64,000 nt of DNA from Paenactinomyces guangxiensis (GTDB taxonomy: Bacteria > Bacillota > Bacilli > Thermoactinomycetales > Thermoactinomycetaceae): assembly GCF_016055185.1 (NCBI RefSeq), contig NZ_JAECVR010000001.1:322345-386344 (forward strand), read 5' to 3'. The notes under the pieces were generated by a model. That model did not search any database and had not been told where the DNA came from. It was given only the letters and a program-made list of their open reading frames with translations. Positions 36,726 to 45,762 of this stretch are shown here, piece after piece (position 1 is the stretch's first letter; the number at the start of each line of letters is the position of its first letter). The position numbers and the translations under genes were made by a program.

Positions 36726-37673
36726 TTAATTGGTAACCAATGCTTTTGGCAATAGTGCGGCATAGGATTGGGGCAGTGTTTTCATCATGGAGACCAGCTG
36801 TTGTTCATCACCGCGCCGCCAGGCTGAGTGGGCCTGCAGGATATTCACAAAATGCTGCCAGTAGGGTTCTTGAAGAGTACCATCCACAACCCCATGGAGA
36901 CGGAAGCTTTCTTCAATCTCCAACAGCTTTCTGAGGCTGGGCCACGGATCGGTCGGCATCTCCGCCATTTCACAGGATTCATACGCAGATGTGCAAAGGA
37001 TATCCTCAGCCATCGGCAAATGTCTGTCATAAATATGCATACTTCCGGCAAAATGGCTGTAGGGCCCCATTTCCAGACCAAGTTCGCGGCTCATCACTTC
37101 CTGAAGCATCGTAAAGCTGAACACATCGTAGGCGGTGCCCCAGATGATATCATTTGATCTCATGTTGACAATGCATTCCAATTTGCGGTTGCGAATTAAA
37201 AATTGAATATAACAAGTACATGGAACATCTTTTGAAGGAACAGACAGATCGGCCGGAACATGTATGGTCAGGACAGCCTGTCTCGTATCAGGGTCCTTCT
37301 TGAGCAACCGGACAACCGCTTCCCATTGAACAAAGCCTGTAAGCTCATCTGAAAACAAACGCTTTCCGTAAGCTCCGTGTAAAGTTTTTCCGTCGTCCGA
37401 AAAATCGGGGTATCTTTTGTTATAGTAGCTGATGATGTCACAGCGGTTACTGCCCCGCAAATACCAGAGCCATTCACCCACAGCAAACATAAGATTCATC
37501 TTTCTGGCCGGATTGTAAATTAGCCGGGACCTGGGGGAGTTGAGCCGAAATCCGAATGCCGTCAATTCGTGGATCCACATTCCCCGCGGTTTCACCCGCT
37601 GTCCCTTTTCCAACAGCCTGCGGATCACCATCTCCTGTATTTCATCCATTGTATTTCCTTCAATAAAAATCAT
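36726..37673 (-). CDS. Thymidylate-synthase-fold enzyme, predicted cytidylate (hydroxy)methylase
   Basis: A 315-residue protein of the thymidylate synthase superfamily. The active-site Cys152 is in VPCTCYIQF, RSND at 172-175 binds phosphate and base, and GSMHIYDRH holds His213 and Tyr215. Glu67 is in GEWLWYL. An ungapped comparison with E. coli ThyA from the active-site Cys to His/Tyr puts Asp183 (AYDVFSF) where ThyA has the base-reading Asn177 (FNIASY). In T4 dCMP hydroxymethylase that residue is also Asp. It should thus act on a cytosine nucleotide. It overlaps the HAD gene by four bases (ATGA). Confidence 0.82.
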   Translation of the reverse strand: MIFIEGNTMDEIQEMVIRRLLEKGQRVKPRGMWIHELTAFGFRLNSPRSRLIYNPARKMNLMFAVGEWLWYLRGSNRCDIISYYNKRYPDFSDDGKTLHGAYGKRLFSDELTGFVQWEAVVRLLKKDPDTRQAVLTIHVPADLSVPSKDVPCTCYIQFLIRNRKLECIVNMRSNDIIWGTAYDVFSFTMLQEVMSRELGLEMGPYSHFAGSMHIYDRHLPMAEDILCTSAYESCEMAEMPTDPWPSLRKLLEIEESFRLHGVVDGTLQEPYWQHFVNILQAHSAWRRGDEQQLVSMMKTLPQSYAALLPKALVTN

Positions 37674-38398
37674 CGCGCCTCACCCTTTTTCTCTATTTGT
37701 TCAATTTGGTCGAGAAGAGGGAGGATATGTACAAGTGACTTAATATTGTGCAGCCGATCCGATTCCGGCAGCGTTGCCGGCTCATGCTCATGATATCCCC
37801 AAACTCTGATCACCTTCATGCCAAGCGTCAGGCTATGCTCCACATCTGTTAAAATCTCATCGCCAACTCCCCAGGCTTCTTCTGGTTGAATGCCTACGCT
37901 GTGCAAAATGGTTTCTAATTGCTGGACACTCTTTCTCGATACAATGAAAATTCGCTCAAAGAATTCGTTCAGCCTGGCTTCCTTTATCTTTCTCTTTTGT
38001 AAATCTTCATCACCACGCGTATACAAAATTAACCGATGCCCTCTATTCTTCATCTCGGTAAGAACTTTTCGGGCCGACCAGACAAGCCGGTAGCGATGGT
38101 TATAAACTTTTTGCATAATTGCTGCAAAGACATCTCTGGCTTCATCCTCAACCTTTAATCCGTGACGGTTCATCAGTATGCAATAGGTTTGAAACATAGA
38201 AATCACAAGCCGCTCTTTGGATACATCCAATGTTTTTCGATTCTCCCAATCAATTTTATTAAGCAGTTGGATAATTTCCTCTGGGGATTGTTCAACCCCT
38301 GCATCAATCAGAGTTTGGGCAAACTCTTTACGTGCTTTTTCGTAAATGGCTGAGGTAATCAATAATGTATCGTCCAAATCGAAAATGAACCACGCCAT
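37670..38398 (-). CDS. HAD-superfamily phosphatase
   Basis: A 242-residue HAD protein. DLDDTLL (motif I) is at the N-terminus, YTRGD marks motif II, KRKIKEARL supplies a Lys and GVGDEILTDV is motif IV. The insertion is a helical cap after motif I. ATG 38398 follows GGGCGTGAG. It is coupled to the thymidylate-synthase-like gene by a four-base overlap, so it may remove the phosphate of that enzyme's nucleotide product (inference). Confidence 0.88.
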   Translation of the reverse strand: MAWFIFDLDDTLLITSAIYEKARKEFAQTLIDAGVEQSPEEIIQLLNKIDWENRKTLDVSKERLVISMFQTYCILMNRHGLKVEDEARDVFAAIMQKVYNHRYRLVWSARKVLTEMKNRGHRLILYTRGDEDLQKRKIKEARLNEFFERIFIVSRKSVQQLETILHSVGIQPEEAWGVGDEILTDVEHSLTLGMKVIRVWGYHEHEPATLPESDRLHNIKSLVHILPLLDQIEQIEKKGEAR

Positions 38399-38409
38399 AC
38401 TCTCACGCC

Positions 38410-39909
38410 CTAGCTTTTGATTGCATATCGCTGCACTTTACCCGAATGTGTTTTCGGAAGGCTTTTTACCAGTTGCACCCTTCTTGGCACTTTATGTATA
38501 TCAAGCTGATCAATACAGAACCGTTTGAGCTGATCTTCACGGATCGGCGAACCTTCTTTCGGAACGATATAAGCGACAGGCACTTCCCCGAGCAAACTGT
38601 TTTCTTCTCCCTTAACACAAACTTCCTTGACAGCGGGGTGGCTCAATAACAACTCTTCAATCTCTTCAGGGTAGATGTTCAGTCCTCCGCTGATGATGAT
38701 GTTCTTTTTCCTGCCAACCAAATAGATATATTTCTCCTCATCATATCTGGCCAGATCGCCGGTATATAACCAGCCGTTCCTGATCACCGAGGCCGTTTCT
38801 GCTGGCCTTTTATAGTAACCTTTCATGACGTTGTCGCCTTTTACGATAATTTCCCCCACTTCTCCGACAGCCGCATCCGTACCGCTTGTATTAATAATTC
38901 TTACCTGCACACCAGGGATAGGTTTTCCCACTGAACCAGCCTTGCTCCGGGAATCACCAGGCAGGAGGCATGTGATTCTCGGGGAGGCCTCCGTTTGTCC
39001 ATAAGTCTGGACAAATCCGATGTGAGGCAGCTTCTTTTGCAGTTGTTGCAGCTTTTCTGCCGGCATTCTTCCCCCGCCAAAGCATAAGATTCTTAAAGAA
39101 CTGAGGTCATATTGAGAGAGATTCTGATAAGACAGCAGGGAAAGAATAAAGGAAGGAACAGCGGTAAAATTGGTTACCTTATCTTCCTGAACCTGTTGAC
39201 AGAACTTATGGGGTGTGAAGATCCCATCCATGATCACGATCGAGGCACCAAGATACAGATGAGTCAGAAATTGAGCCGTATGGCAATATCCAAAGCTCAT
39301 AGGAAGGGAAATCAAAGTGCGGTCATCTTCAGTCAGTTTCAAAGAATGAATGTTGGAGCGGATGTTTGTGAGTAAATTTTTATGTGTCAGCATCACTCTT
39401 TTCGGGTAACTGGTCGTGCCTGATGTATGGAGCAAAATAGCGACATTTTCTTCTTGGCCGGGTACTGCTTGTCCAATTTCATCCGTTTCCCGTTCCCTGT
39501 CGTACGGTGGCTCTTTCCGATACTCATCCATATCGAAAATTTTTAACCGCCCGGTCCCCGTCAATGGCCCGGTTAATTTACTTTTATGCCCACAGTTCGT
39601 GATCACCCACTCAACATCACAATAATCTATCGTACTGATCATCTCTCTCAGTTTCGCGTGTACATGAATGGGGACGATAATCCGGCCCAGCAAAGAGACG
39701 GCGAAATAAGCAATTGCATAATCAAGTGAGTTGGGTAAGAAAATGCCTATATTAGTTCTTGCCTCGTCACTGGTAACTGTACGCTGAAGAAGAGTATGGT
39801 AGTAATTGCACTGTTCGTAAAGATCCCGGTAAGAAATTTTCCCGCCCTTATAAATGATTGCAGTCCGTCCTGACGATCTCCACTTCCCCAAAATATCCCT
39901 TACTAACAC
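38410..39909 (-). CDS. AMP-dependent acyl ligase (ANL superfamily)
   Basis: A 499-residue adenylate-forming ligase. The phosphate-binding loop is HTSGTTSYPKRVMLTH; YGQTEASP, YTGDLARYDEEKYIYLVGR and the C-terminal PKTHSGKVQRY with the catalytic Lys follow. GTG 39909 has a G-rich ribosome binding site (GGGGGG); in-frame starts further up lack one. It is the first gene of the cluster and should activate a carboxylic acid and load it on the adjacent carrier protein. The acid cannot be identified. Confidence 0.9.
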   Translation of the reverse strand: MLVRDILGKWRSSGRTAIIYKGGKISYRDLYEQCNYYHTLLQRTVTSDEARTNIGIFLPNSLDYAIAYFAVSLLGRIIVPIHVHAKLREMISTIDYCDVEWVITNCGHKSKLTGPLTGTGRLKIFDMDEYRKEPPYDRERETDEIGQAVPGQEENVAILLHTSGTTSYPKRVMLTHKNLLTNIRSNIHSLKLTEDDRTLISLPMSFGYCHTAQFLTHLYLGASIVIMDGIFTPHKFCQQVQEDKVTNFTAVPSFILSLLSYQNLSQYDLSSLRILCFGGGRMPAEKLQQLQKKLPHIGFVQTYGQTEASPRITCLLPGDSRSKAGSVGKPIPGVQVRIINTSGTDAAVGEVGEIIVKGDNVMKGYYKRPAETASVIRNGWLYTGDLARYDEEKYIYLVGRKKNIIISGGLNIYPEEIEELLLSHPAVKEVCVKGEENSLLGEVPVAYIVPKEGSPIREDQLKRFCIDQLDIHKVPRRVQLVKSLPKTHSGKVQRYAIKS

Positions 39910-40264
39910 TACATTTCCCCCCCATCTTGATCCCGGTTTTTCAAAACGTAAAAACCGTTCCTTTTCTAATAAAAATAAAATCATTCTTTTTTCGATAACA
40001 GCTGATCAATGCTTTAAATACTTACAAAAGCAATATTTTCTTTGGTTATAAGTGTACATTTTTTAATGCAAATATTCAAATATTAAAAAATATTTTTGTT
40101 CCTGCTTCTGATTGTGATAATTTCATGACAACAGCCGATTTTTAAGATCAATCCTTTGCTGTTGCGAATAATTCTTCGCAATTTTATCGGGAATTAAAAA
40201 ATTACTGCAAAATTTGTTTCTAGCAGAGGAAAAATATTGTAAGATTAAGTTGGAGGTGGATAAT
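39910..40264. other. Divergent promoter region of the cluster
   Basis: An AT-rich 355-bp gap between the ligase (minus) and the regulator (plus). It contains a 20-bp near-palindrome, annotated separately, and several A/T tracts. A TTGCAT followed 15 bases later by TATAAC on the minus strand could be a weak promoter of the ligase operon. Confidence 0.5.
40162..40181. promoter_or_regulatory. 20-bp near-perfect palindrome, candidate operator
   Basis: TTGCGAATAATTCTTCGCAA reads the same on both strands except for one central pair. The arms TTGCGAA and TTCGCAA are perfect. It lies ~85 bases before the regulator start and ~250 bases before the ligase start, so the HTH/TPR protein may bind it and control both units. 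Confidence 0.5.
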
Positions 40265-41632
40265 TTGAAAGATTTGGACTTTATTCAACTGGGTAAAATA
40301 TTGCGCCGAAAGCGTAAAGAGCAGGGTCTCCGTTTGGAGGACCTGGCCGATGACCAGATTTCCCCCTCAACCATCAGCAGTATCGAACGCGGACGCTCCA
40401 ATGTAAACGAGGAAAAGGTCAAACATCTCTGCGGGAAACTGCAGATAGACATGATGCAATTTCCTGATCTCATTCAGGAAGAAAAACAGAGACTGGAAAA
40501 AAAGACTAAACAGATCAACTGCATTGAAACCGCAATCGATTTGATCAGTCCTGATAAAGGGTTGGAAAAACTGAGGCAACTGGATGCGGATACAACAGAG
40601 CGATTTGCAGCTACCATTGAATATTTGAAAGCCAGATGTTATTTTCACAAACAAAATTACACCAAAGCTCAGAATCACTTCTGGGAGACGATTCGCATTG
40701 TCGATGAAACCCCTGAACTGGTAAAAACTAATCTTAAAGCCGCCAGCCTCAGAGATCTCGCCCGTATCACTTTCTACGACAAAGGGGATCTCTGGCAGGC
40801 GCTGAAATACACCGATGAGGGAATCAAGGCTTTTGTCGAAAAGGGTGACAGACCCGTTATCTACTATTATCTGCTTGTCAATAAAGCGATGTACCTGGAT
40901 AAAATGAAACGAAATGAAGAAGCCATTGAAATCCTGAAAGAGTTGTGGAAGAATCTGCATCAAATCACCAGTCTAAAAGTGATTATCAACATGTTTGAAT
41001 TGCGGGCCTCTCTTCTCAACGATTCTCAAATGTATAAGGAAGCGATGGAATACGCTATGATGGGAATTATGATTGCCCGTGAAAACAAAATCCCTGATAG
41101 AGCCCTTGAATTATTAACATTGCTGGGCGAAATACATATGAATATCCAGGACTTAGAGACAGCAGAAAATTGCTTTCTCATGGCCGTTGAGTTAAAAAAC
41201 CGCATCAAAAAACACCAGCAGTACCTGCTTATCACCACCTATACAAAAATTGCCCGGTTACACATCAAACAGAAAAGATATAAAGAGGCGAAAAAATTTT
41301 TGGATGAGGCAATTACCATCAGCAAGACCAAGGAAGCTGTTGACTCTCTGAGAAATAATGAGGTATTAACCGCAATGGGTGATTATTTTCTGGCAATAAG
41401 AGAACACTCCGAAGCGGCGGTCTGGTATAAACAATCCCGGAAAATGGCGGAAGAACACGGATATTGTCCTCTGCTCAAAGAAATTCTGTTGAAACTGCTT
41501 AAATGTCTGGAACAGACGGATCAGGAGGAATTTCAAAAGTGTACGTTTGATCTGTATCGATTTGAAATCGAAGCAGAGAAGCATAAAGAAAAGTTAAAAA
41601 ATGAGATAAAAATGAAAAATGAACTGGTCTGA
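40265..41632 (+). CDS. HTH/TPR transcriptional regulator
   Basis: A 455-residue regulator with an N-terminal XRE helix-turn-helix (LGKILRRKRKEQGLRLEDLA; SPSTISSIERGRSNVNEEKV) and about nine TPR-like helical repeats to the end. This is the layout of RNPP regulators such as NprR and PlcR, which bind short signal peptides. TTG 40265 follows GGAGGTGG. No obvious signal-peptide gene follows; a terminator lies directly downstream. It is divergent from the cluster and probably its regulator. Confidence 0.85.
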   Translation: MKDLDFIQLGKILRRKRKEQGLRLEDLADDQISPSTISSIERGRSNVNEEKVKHLCGKLQIDMMQFPDLIQEEKQRLEKKTKQINCIETAIDLISPDKGLEKLRQLDADTTERFAATIEYLKARCYFHKQNYTKAQNHFWETIRIVDETPELVKTNLKAASLRDLARITFYDKGDLWQALKYTDEGIKAFVEKGDRPVIYYYLLVNKAMYLDKMKRNEEAIEILKELWKNLHQITSLKVIINMFELRASLLNDSQMYKEAMEYAMMGIMIARENKIPDRALELLTLLGEIHMNIQDLETAENCFLMAVELKNRIKKHQQYLLITTYTKIARLHIKQKRYKEAKKFLDEAITISKTKEAVDSLRNNEVLTAMGDYFLAIREHSEAAVWYKQSRKMAEEHGYCPLLKEILLKLLKCLEQTDQEEFQKCTFDLYRFEIEAEKHKEKLKNEIKMKNELV

Positions 41633-41639
41633 GATTGGG

Positions 41640-41697
41640 GCAAAAAGATAAACTCAGCATTCAACATTCGTTTGAATGGCCGAGTTTATCTTTTTGC
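41640..41697. terminator. Strong bidirectional terminator
   Basis: A 16-bp perfect stem, GCAAAAAGATAAACTC (41640-41655) and GAGTTTATCTTTTTGC (41682-41697), is extended inside by a partial second stem. It serves the regulator and the convergent nucleotidase gene. Confidence 0.88.
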
Positions 41698-41714
41698 TTT
41701 CATGTAGAAAACAT

Positions 41715-42314
41715 TTATTTATTTGAATGAGAATGATTGCCATGACTCTCCTGTTTCTTTGCATCCACAATCTCATACACTTCCCGCCAATCGTGGATCC
41801 GTCTGAGCGGGTGTGGAAAATCGCGGTTGTAAACAGCATCAACAATGATGGTAGGAATCCGATTTTGAAGCAACGTTAACAAATGGTTGGGAGCATCCTC
41901 AAAAAAAAGCTCAATGCCAATTTCTTTTGCCACTTTTCCTTTATCCTGGGCATTCATGATTAAGTTGTCACCATTATATGGGAAACCATGTTTTTTTAGC
42001 CACTCTTTTGTGACATCGACGATTTTTCTCATTCCCGGACGTGCGGTAATAAAATAGATTTCATGACCCATTCTCACCAGTTCATTCAGAACTTCTACAG
42101 AATGATTAAGAGGAATCCCCAGCGAATAGATTTGATCTTCCAGCTTTCTCCATAATTTTCTTCCTTCCCGAGGGGTCAGGCCGTAGGCCTGGTCCAAGTA
42201 AAAATCTGTTACATCCTCAACCCGGACGGAGCGGTTCAACTCTTTATTGTAAACTTCCACAGCCGCCCGATGCGTATCTTTAATTGTGCCGTCAATATCC
42301 ACACCAATCCTCAT
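41715..42314 (-). CDS. HAD-type 5' nucleotidase (YqfW/YorS-like)
   Basis: A 199-residue HAD protein of the deoxyribonucleotidase-like group. MRIGVDIDGTIKDTH has both catalytic Asp residues; FITARPG and FFEDAPNHL are the later motifs. ATG 42314 matches the family start; an in-frame start at 42347 would add 11 residues. The tail is His/Ser-rich and may bind metal. It lies downstream of the 6S RNA gene. Confidence 0.8.
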   Translation of the reverse strand: MRIGVDIDGTIKDTHRAAVEVYNKELNRSVRVEDVTDFYLDQAYGLTPREGRKLWRKLEDQIYSLGIPLNHSVEVLNELVRMGHEIYFITARPGMRKIVDVTKEWLKKHGFPYNGDNLIMNAQDKGKVAKEIGIELFFEDAPNHLLTLLQNRIPTIIVDAVYNRDFPHPLRRIHDWREVYEIVDAKKQESHGNHSHSNK

Positions 42315-42383
42315 CACATTTCGCCTGCCTATACCATATTCCTTCATAGAAAATTCCCCAAAAGCAGCATCTTAATGCGCATA

Positions 42384-42572
42384 AAAAAAGAGCCCCGTTA
42401 TGCCGTGCTCCTTAGTTTTGAACCTGCTCTCTCGCAGGTGGGTGCTCTGCACCTGTATTTGCGGTTCCGCTCATACGAACGGCTGCCACGAGCACAGATG
42501 ACCCCGAGCTCCCTAAGTAAAGGTGTTGGTTACAAAACGTCAGGGAACACGAACATCGCAGGACTTCTTCGT
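42384..42572 (-). ncRNA. ssrS: 6S RNA (BsrA-like)
   Basis: A ~190-nt transcript on the minus strand. It begins near AAGTCCTGCGATGTTCGTG, contains CCCTGACG and AACCAACACCTTT, and ends in a hairpin (GGAGC and GGCTC) with seven T residues near 42386-42410. Long-range pairing of its two ends fits the 6S fold with a central bubble. It has its own promoter. In B. subtilis bsrA also lies next to aspS. 6S RNA binds the housekeeping RNA polymerase holoenzyme. Confidence 0.82.
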
Positions 42573-42578
42573 GATTTT

Positions 42579-42607
42579 ATGTTATCAAATCTGAGACAGG
42601 AGTTCAA
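42579..42607 (-). promoter_or_regulatory. Promoter of 6S RNA
   Basis: On the minus strand TTGAAC (42602-42607) and TAACAT (42579-42584) are 17 bases apart. A start about seven bases on fits the predicted RNA end. Confidence 0.6.
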
Positions 42608-42634
42608 GAGCAGGATACTTTTGGGAACAAAGAA

Positions 42635-44416
42635 TTACACTGTTTTTTGCGGCTCCCGCAAGCAGATATTCAGCTCTTCCAGCTGTTTCTCATCCACAGG
42701 CGACGGGGCTTCCGTCAGCAGGCAACTGGCACTTGCTGTCTTCGGAAAGGCGATACATTCCCTCATATTGCTGTGGCCGCAGAGAAGCATGACAATCCGG
42801 TCAAAGCCAAAAGCGATTCCTCCGTGAGGCGGAGCCCCGTACTCAAATGCCTCCAGGAGAAACCCGAACTTTTCTTTCGCTTCCTGCATAGAAATACCCA
42901 GGGCATCAAACATCAGCTCTTGCACTTCCCGTTGATAGATGCGCTGGCTCCCGCCGCCAATCTCATAACCGTTCAAAACCATGTCATAAGCTTTGGCCCG
43001 TACCTTGCCCGGTTCCGTTCGCAACAACGGGATATCTTCTTCCATCGGCATCGTAAACGGATGGTGCATCGCATAGTAGCGTCCATCTTCTTCGGAATAC
43101 TCCAGCAGCGGGAATTCAGTGATCCAGGCAAATTTAAACTGGTTTTGGTTGATCAGTTTTAATTCTTTAGCGATACGGAGGCGAAGCTCGCCAAGCACAT
43201 TAGCCACCACTTTTGCCTGATCAGCGACGAAGAAGAGCAAGTCACCCGTTTTCGCCTGTGTGGCTTTACTGATCTCCGTGATTTCCTGCTCAGACAGGAA
43301 CTTGGACACAGAACCTTTTACTCCGTCTTCTTTGAAAGCAAGCCAGGCTAATCCCTTCGCTCCTAACTGTACTGCCACTTTCCCCCAGTGATCTATCTCT
43401 TTGCGGCTCCATCCGGCACAGCCTTTTACATTAATCGCTTTCACCTGCCCCCCGCCGGCAATCGTTCCGGCGAATACCTTAAAAGAGGTTTGGCGAAGCA
43501 CTTCTGACAGATCGATCAGTTCCATTCCGAAACGCAAATCCGGCTTGTCAGACCCGAATCGGTTCATCGCTTCCCGGTAAGTTAAACGTTCAAACGGAGT
43601 TTTCACTTCTGCACCGATCGTTTCCTTGAACAGCCTGGACACCATCTCTTCCATCATGGAAAGAAATGTTTCCGGAGGAAGGAAAGAGGCTTCAATATCG
43701 ATTTGTGTGAACTCCGGCTGCCTGTCGGCACGCAAATCTTCGTCACGGAAACAGCGGGCAAACTGGAAATACCGCTCCATTCCGGCAACCATAAACAATT
43801 GCTTAAACAGCTGCGGGGATTGGGGAAGTGCATAGAAAGAGCCTTTCTGAACGCGGCTGGGAACCAAATAGTCCCGGGCCCCTTCAGGGGTGCTTTTAGT
43901 CAGCATCGGTGTTTCCATTTCAATAAACCCATGCTCATCCAGAAAGCGGCGCACCACTTGCATCGCACGGTGGCGAATGAAAAGAGTTTGTTGCATTTTG
44001 GGGCGTCGCAGATCTAAGTAGCGATATTTTAAGCGAACCGCCTCATCAATCTCTGCCTGATCCTGAATCATAAACGGCGGTGTTTTAGCCGGATTGAAAA
44101 TATGCACCTTTTCACATTGTACCTCTACTTCTCCGGTAGCCATTTTCGGATTAACCGTCTCCGGAGATCGGGCCACAATCTTTCCGGTGACAGACAGCAC
44201 ATACTCACTCCGCACCTTTTCTGCCACCCGGACGGCTTCAGGTGAAATTTCCGGATTGAATACGACCTGCACAATGCCTGAGCGGTCACGCAAATCGATA
44301 AAGATTAATCCTCCGAGATCGCGCCTTTTTTGCACCCAACCGTTTAAGGTTACCTTTTGCCCCACAATCTCTTTCGTACATTTTGACGCCTGATGTGTAC
44401 GATGAACACTTTCCAT
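42635..44416 (-). CDS. aspS: Aspartate-tRNA ligase
   Basis: A 593-residue class IIb synthetase of the bacterial type, with an N-terminal anticodon-binding OB domain ([26 protein letters not shown]), the catalytic core with motif 2 ([18 protein letters not shown]), a GAD insertion and motif 3 ([13 protein letters not shown]). ATG 44416 follows GGAGTGG, 11 bases after hisS. Both genes depend on the T-box leader upstream of hisS. Discriminating versus non-discriminating status cannot be judged. Confidence 0.96.
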   Translation of the reverse strand: MESVHRTHQASKCTKEIVGQKVTLNGWVQKRRDLGGLIFIDLRDRSGIVQVVFNPEISPEAVRVAEKVRSEYVLSVTGKIVARSPETVNPKMATGEVEVQCEKVHIFNPAKTPPFMIQDQAEIDEAVRLKYRYLDLRRPKMQQTLFIRHRAMQVVRRFLDEHGFIEMETPMLTKSTPEGARDYLVPSRVQKGSFYALPQSPQLFKQLFMVAGMERYFQFARCFRDEDLRADRQPEFTQIDIEASFLPPETFLSMMEEMVSRLFKETIGAEVKTPFERLTYREAMNRFGSDKPDLRFGMELIDLSEVLRQTSFKVFAGTIAGGGQVKAINVKGCAGWSRKEIDHWGKVAVQLGAKGLAWLAFKEDGVKGSVSKFLSEQEITEISKATQAKTGDLLFFVADQAKVVANVLGELRLRIAKELKLINQNQFKFAWITEFPLLEYSEEDGRYYAMHHPFTMPMEEDIPLLRTEPGKVRAKAYDMVLNGYEIGGGSQRIYQREVQELMFDALGISMQEAKEKFGFLLEAFEYGAPPHGGIAFGFDRIVMLLCGHSNMRECIAFPKTASASCLLTEAPSPVDEKQLEELNICLREPQKTV

Positions 44417-44427
44417 TCAAACCACTC

Positions 44428-45699
44428 CTATGCCTTGCTTAATTTTTGTTTGAGGTAATCGGTTAGTTGATTGATCTCAACCAGTTCCTGTTCCCCAGTG
44501 GCCATTTCTTTGACTTGAATTTTACCCAGGCTTAACTCCTCGTCACCCAGAATCGCGGTAAAACGGGCCTTTGCACGGTCGGCTGCTTTCATCTGGGCCT
44601 TGATCTTTCGATCCAAATAATCCCGGTCCGCCGAATAGCCCGCCATTCGCAATTGTTGCAGGATTTTTAAGGAATGCGCTTTTGCCTCTTCACCCATGGT
44701 CACGATATAACAGTCGATTCCCGTATCAACGGGCAACCGGACACCCTCTTCTGTTAATGCTAAAAGTACCCGCTCCAAGCCGATGCCAAATCCCATTCCC
44801 GGCATCTCCGGGCCGCCAAACTCTTCTACCAGCCCGTTATACCGCCCGCCGCCGCCAATTGTGCTTGCCTGGGCTCCGGGGATATCAACCATGTATTCAA
44901 ATGCCGTAAGAGTATAATAGTCAAGTCCCCGGACTAACCGATCATTGACGACATAAGGCACACCAAGGAGATCTAAGTACTTCTGCAGCGCTTGAAAGTG
45001 CTGTTCACTTTTTTCGTTTAAGTAATCCAAAATGGAAGGCGCTCCGGCCACAATTTCTTTGGTTCGCGGATCTTTGCTGTCTAAAATCCGCAATGGATTC
45101 CGATAAAGGCGTGATAAATCATGTTTACTCAGTTGATCTTTATAAGGCTCAAGATATTCAATCAGCTTTTCCCGATAAACAGAGCGGCAATCACGGTCTC
45201 CGACACTGTTAATCTCAACCCGCGCCCCTTTGATTCCGAGCGACTCAAAATATTTCATTCCCAGCGCGATCACTTCCGCATCCAGAGCCGGATCAACACT
45301 GCCAAAGACCTCAACGCCGAACTGGTGGAACTGGCGATAACGCCCTGCCTGCGGGTTTTCATAGCGGAACATCGGTCCCATATAAAACCATTTAGTCGGT
45401 TGCGGCTGTGCAAACACTTTATCCTGTACAAATGCTCGTACAACTCCGGCCGTTCCCTCCGGTCGCAAGGTAATATTCCTGTCGCCCCGGTCCTTAAATG
45501 AATACATCTCTTTTTCAACAATATCGGTTGTCTCTCCCACTCCTCTTTGAAAGAGTTCAGTCATTTCAAAGATAGGAGTGCGAATCTCTTTATAATCAAA
45601 GCGGCGACAGATCTCCCTCGCCCGAGTTTCCATTAACTGCCATTTTTCTACTTCCCCTGCCATCACATCAAATGTTCCGCGCGGCGCCCGGTAAGTCAT
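44428..45699 (-). CDS. hisS: Histidine-tRNA ligase
   Basis: A 423-residue class IIa synthetase. It opens YRAPRGTFDV; motif 2 is FRYENPQAGRYRQFHQ, the histidine-A and -B motifs are RGLDYYTLTAFEY and GGGGRYNGL, and an anticodon-binding domain closes the protein. ATG 45699 is preceded by GAGG. It is the first gene of the hisS-aspS operon under T-box control. Confidence 0.96.
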   Translation of the reverse strand: MTYRAPRGTFDVMAGEVEKWQLMETRAREICRRFDYKEIRTPIFEMTELFQRGVGETTDIVEKEMYSFKDRGDRNITLRPEGTAGVVRAFVQDKVFAQPQPTKWFYMGPMFRYENPQAGRYRQFHQFGVEVFGSVDPALDAEVIALGMKYFESLGIKGARVEINSVGDRDCRSVYREKLIEYLEPYKDQLSKHDLSRLYRNPLRILDSKDPRTKEIVAGAPSILDYLNEKSEQHFQALQKYLDLLGVPYVVNDRLVRGLDYYTLTAFEYMVDIPGAQASTIGGGGRYNGLVEEFGGPEMPGMGFGIGLERVLLALTEEGVRLPVDTGIDCYIVTMGEEAKAHSLKILQQLRMAGYSADRDYLDRKIKAQMKAADRAKARFTAILGDEELSLGKIQVKEMATGEQELVEINQLTDYLKQKLSKA

Positions 45700-45762
45700 A
45701 GGGACAACCTCCTCACTTTTTTGTTTTACAATACAGGAGACAAATCTCCCGCCCCTCTGAAA

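Noticed and set aside
42270-42827. A 185-codon plus-strand frame over the 6S RNA and the end of aspS
   Set aside because: It runs antisense to a conserved RNA and a synthetase gene and has no ribosome binding site.
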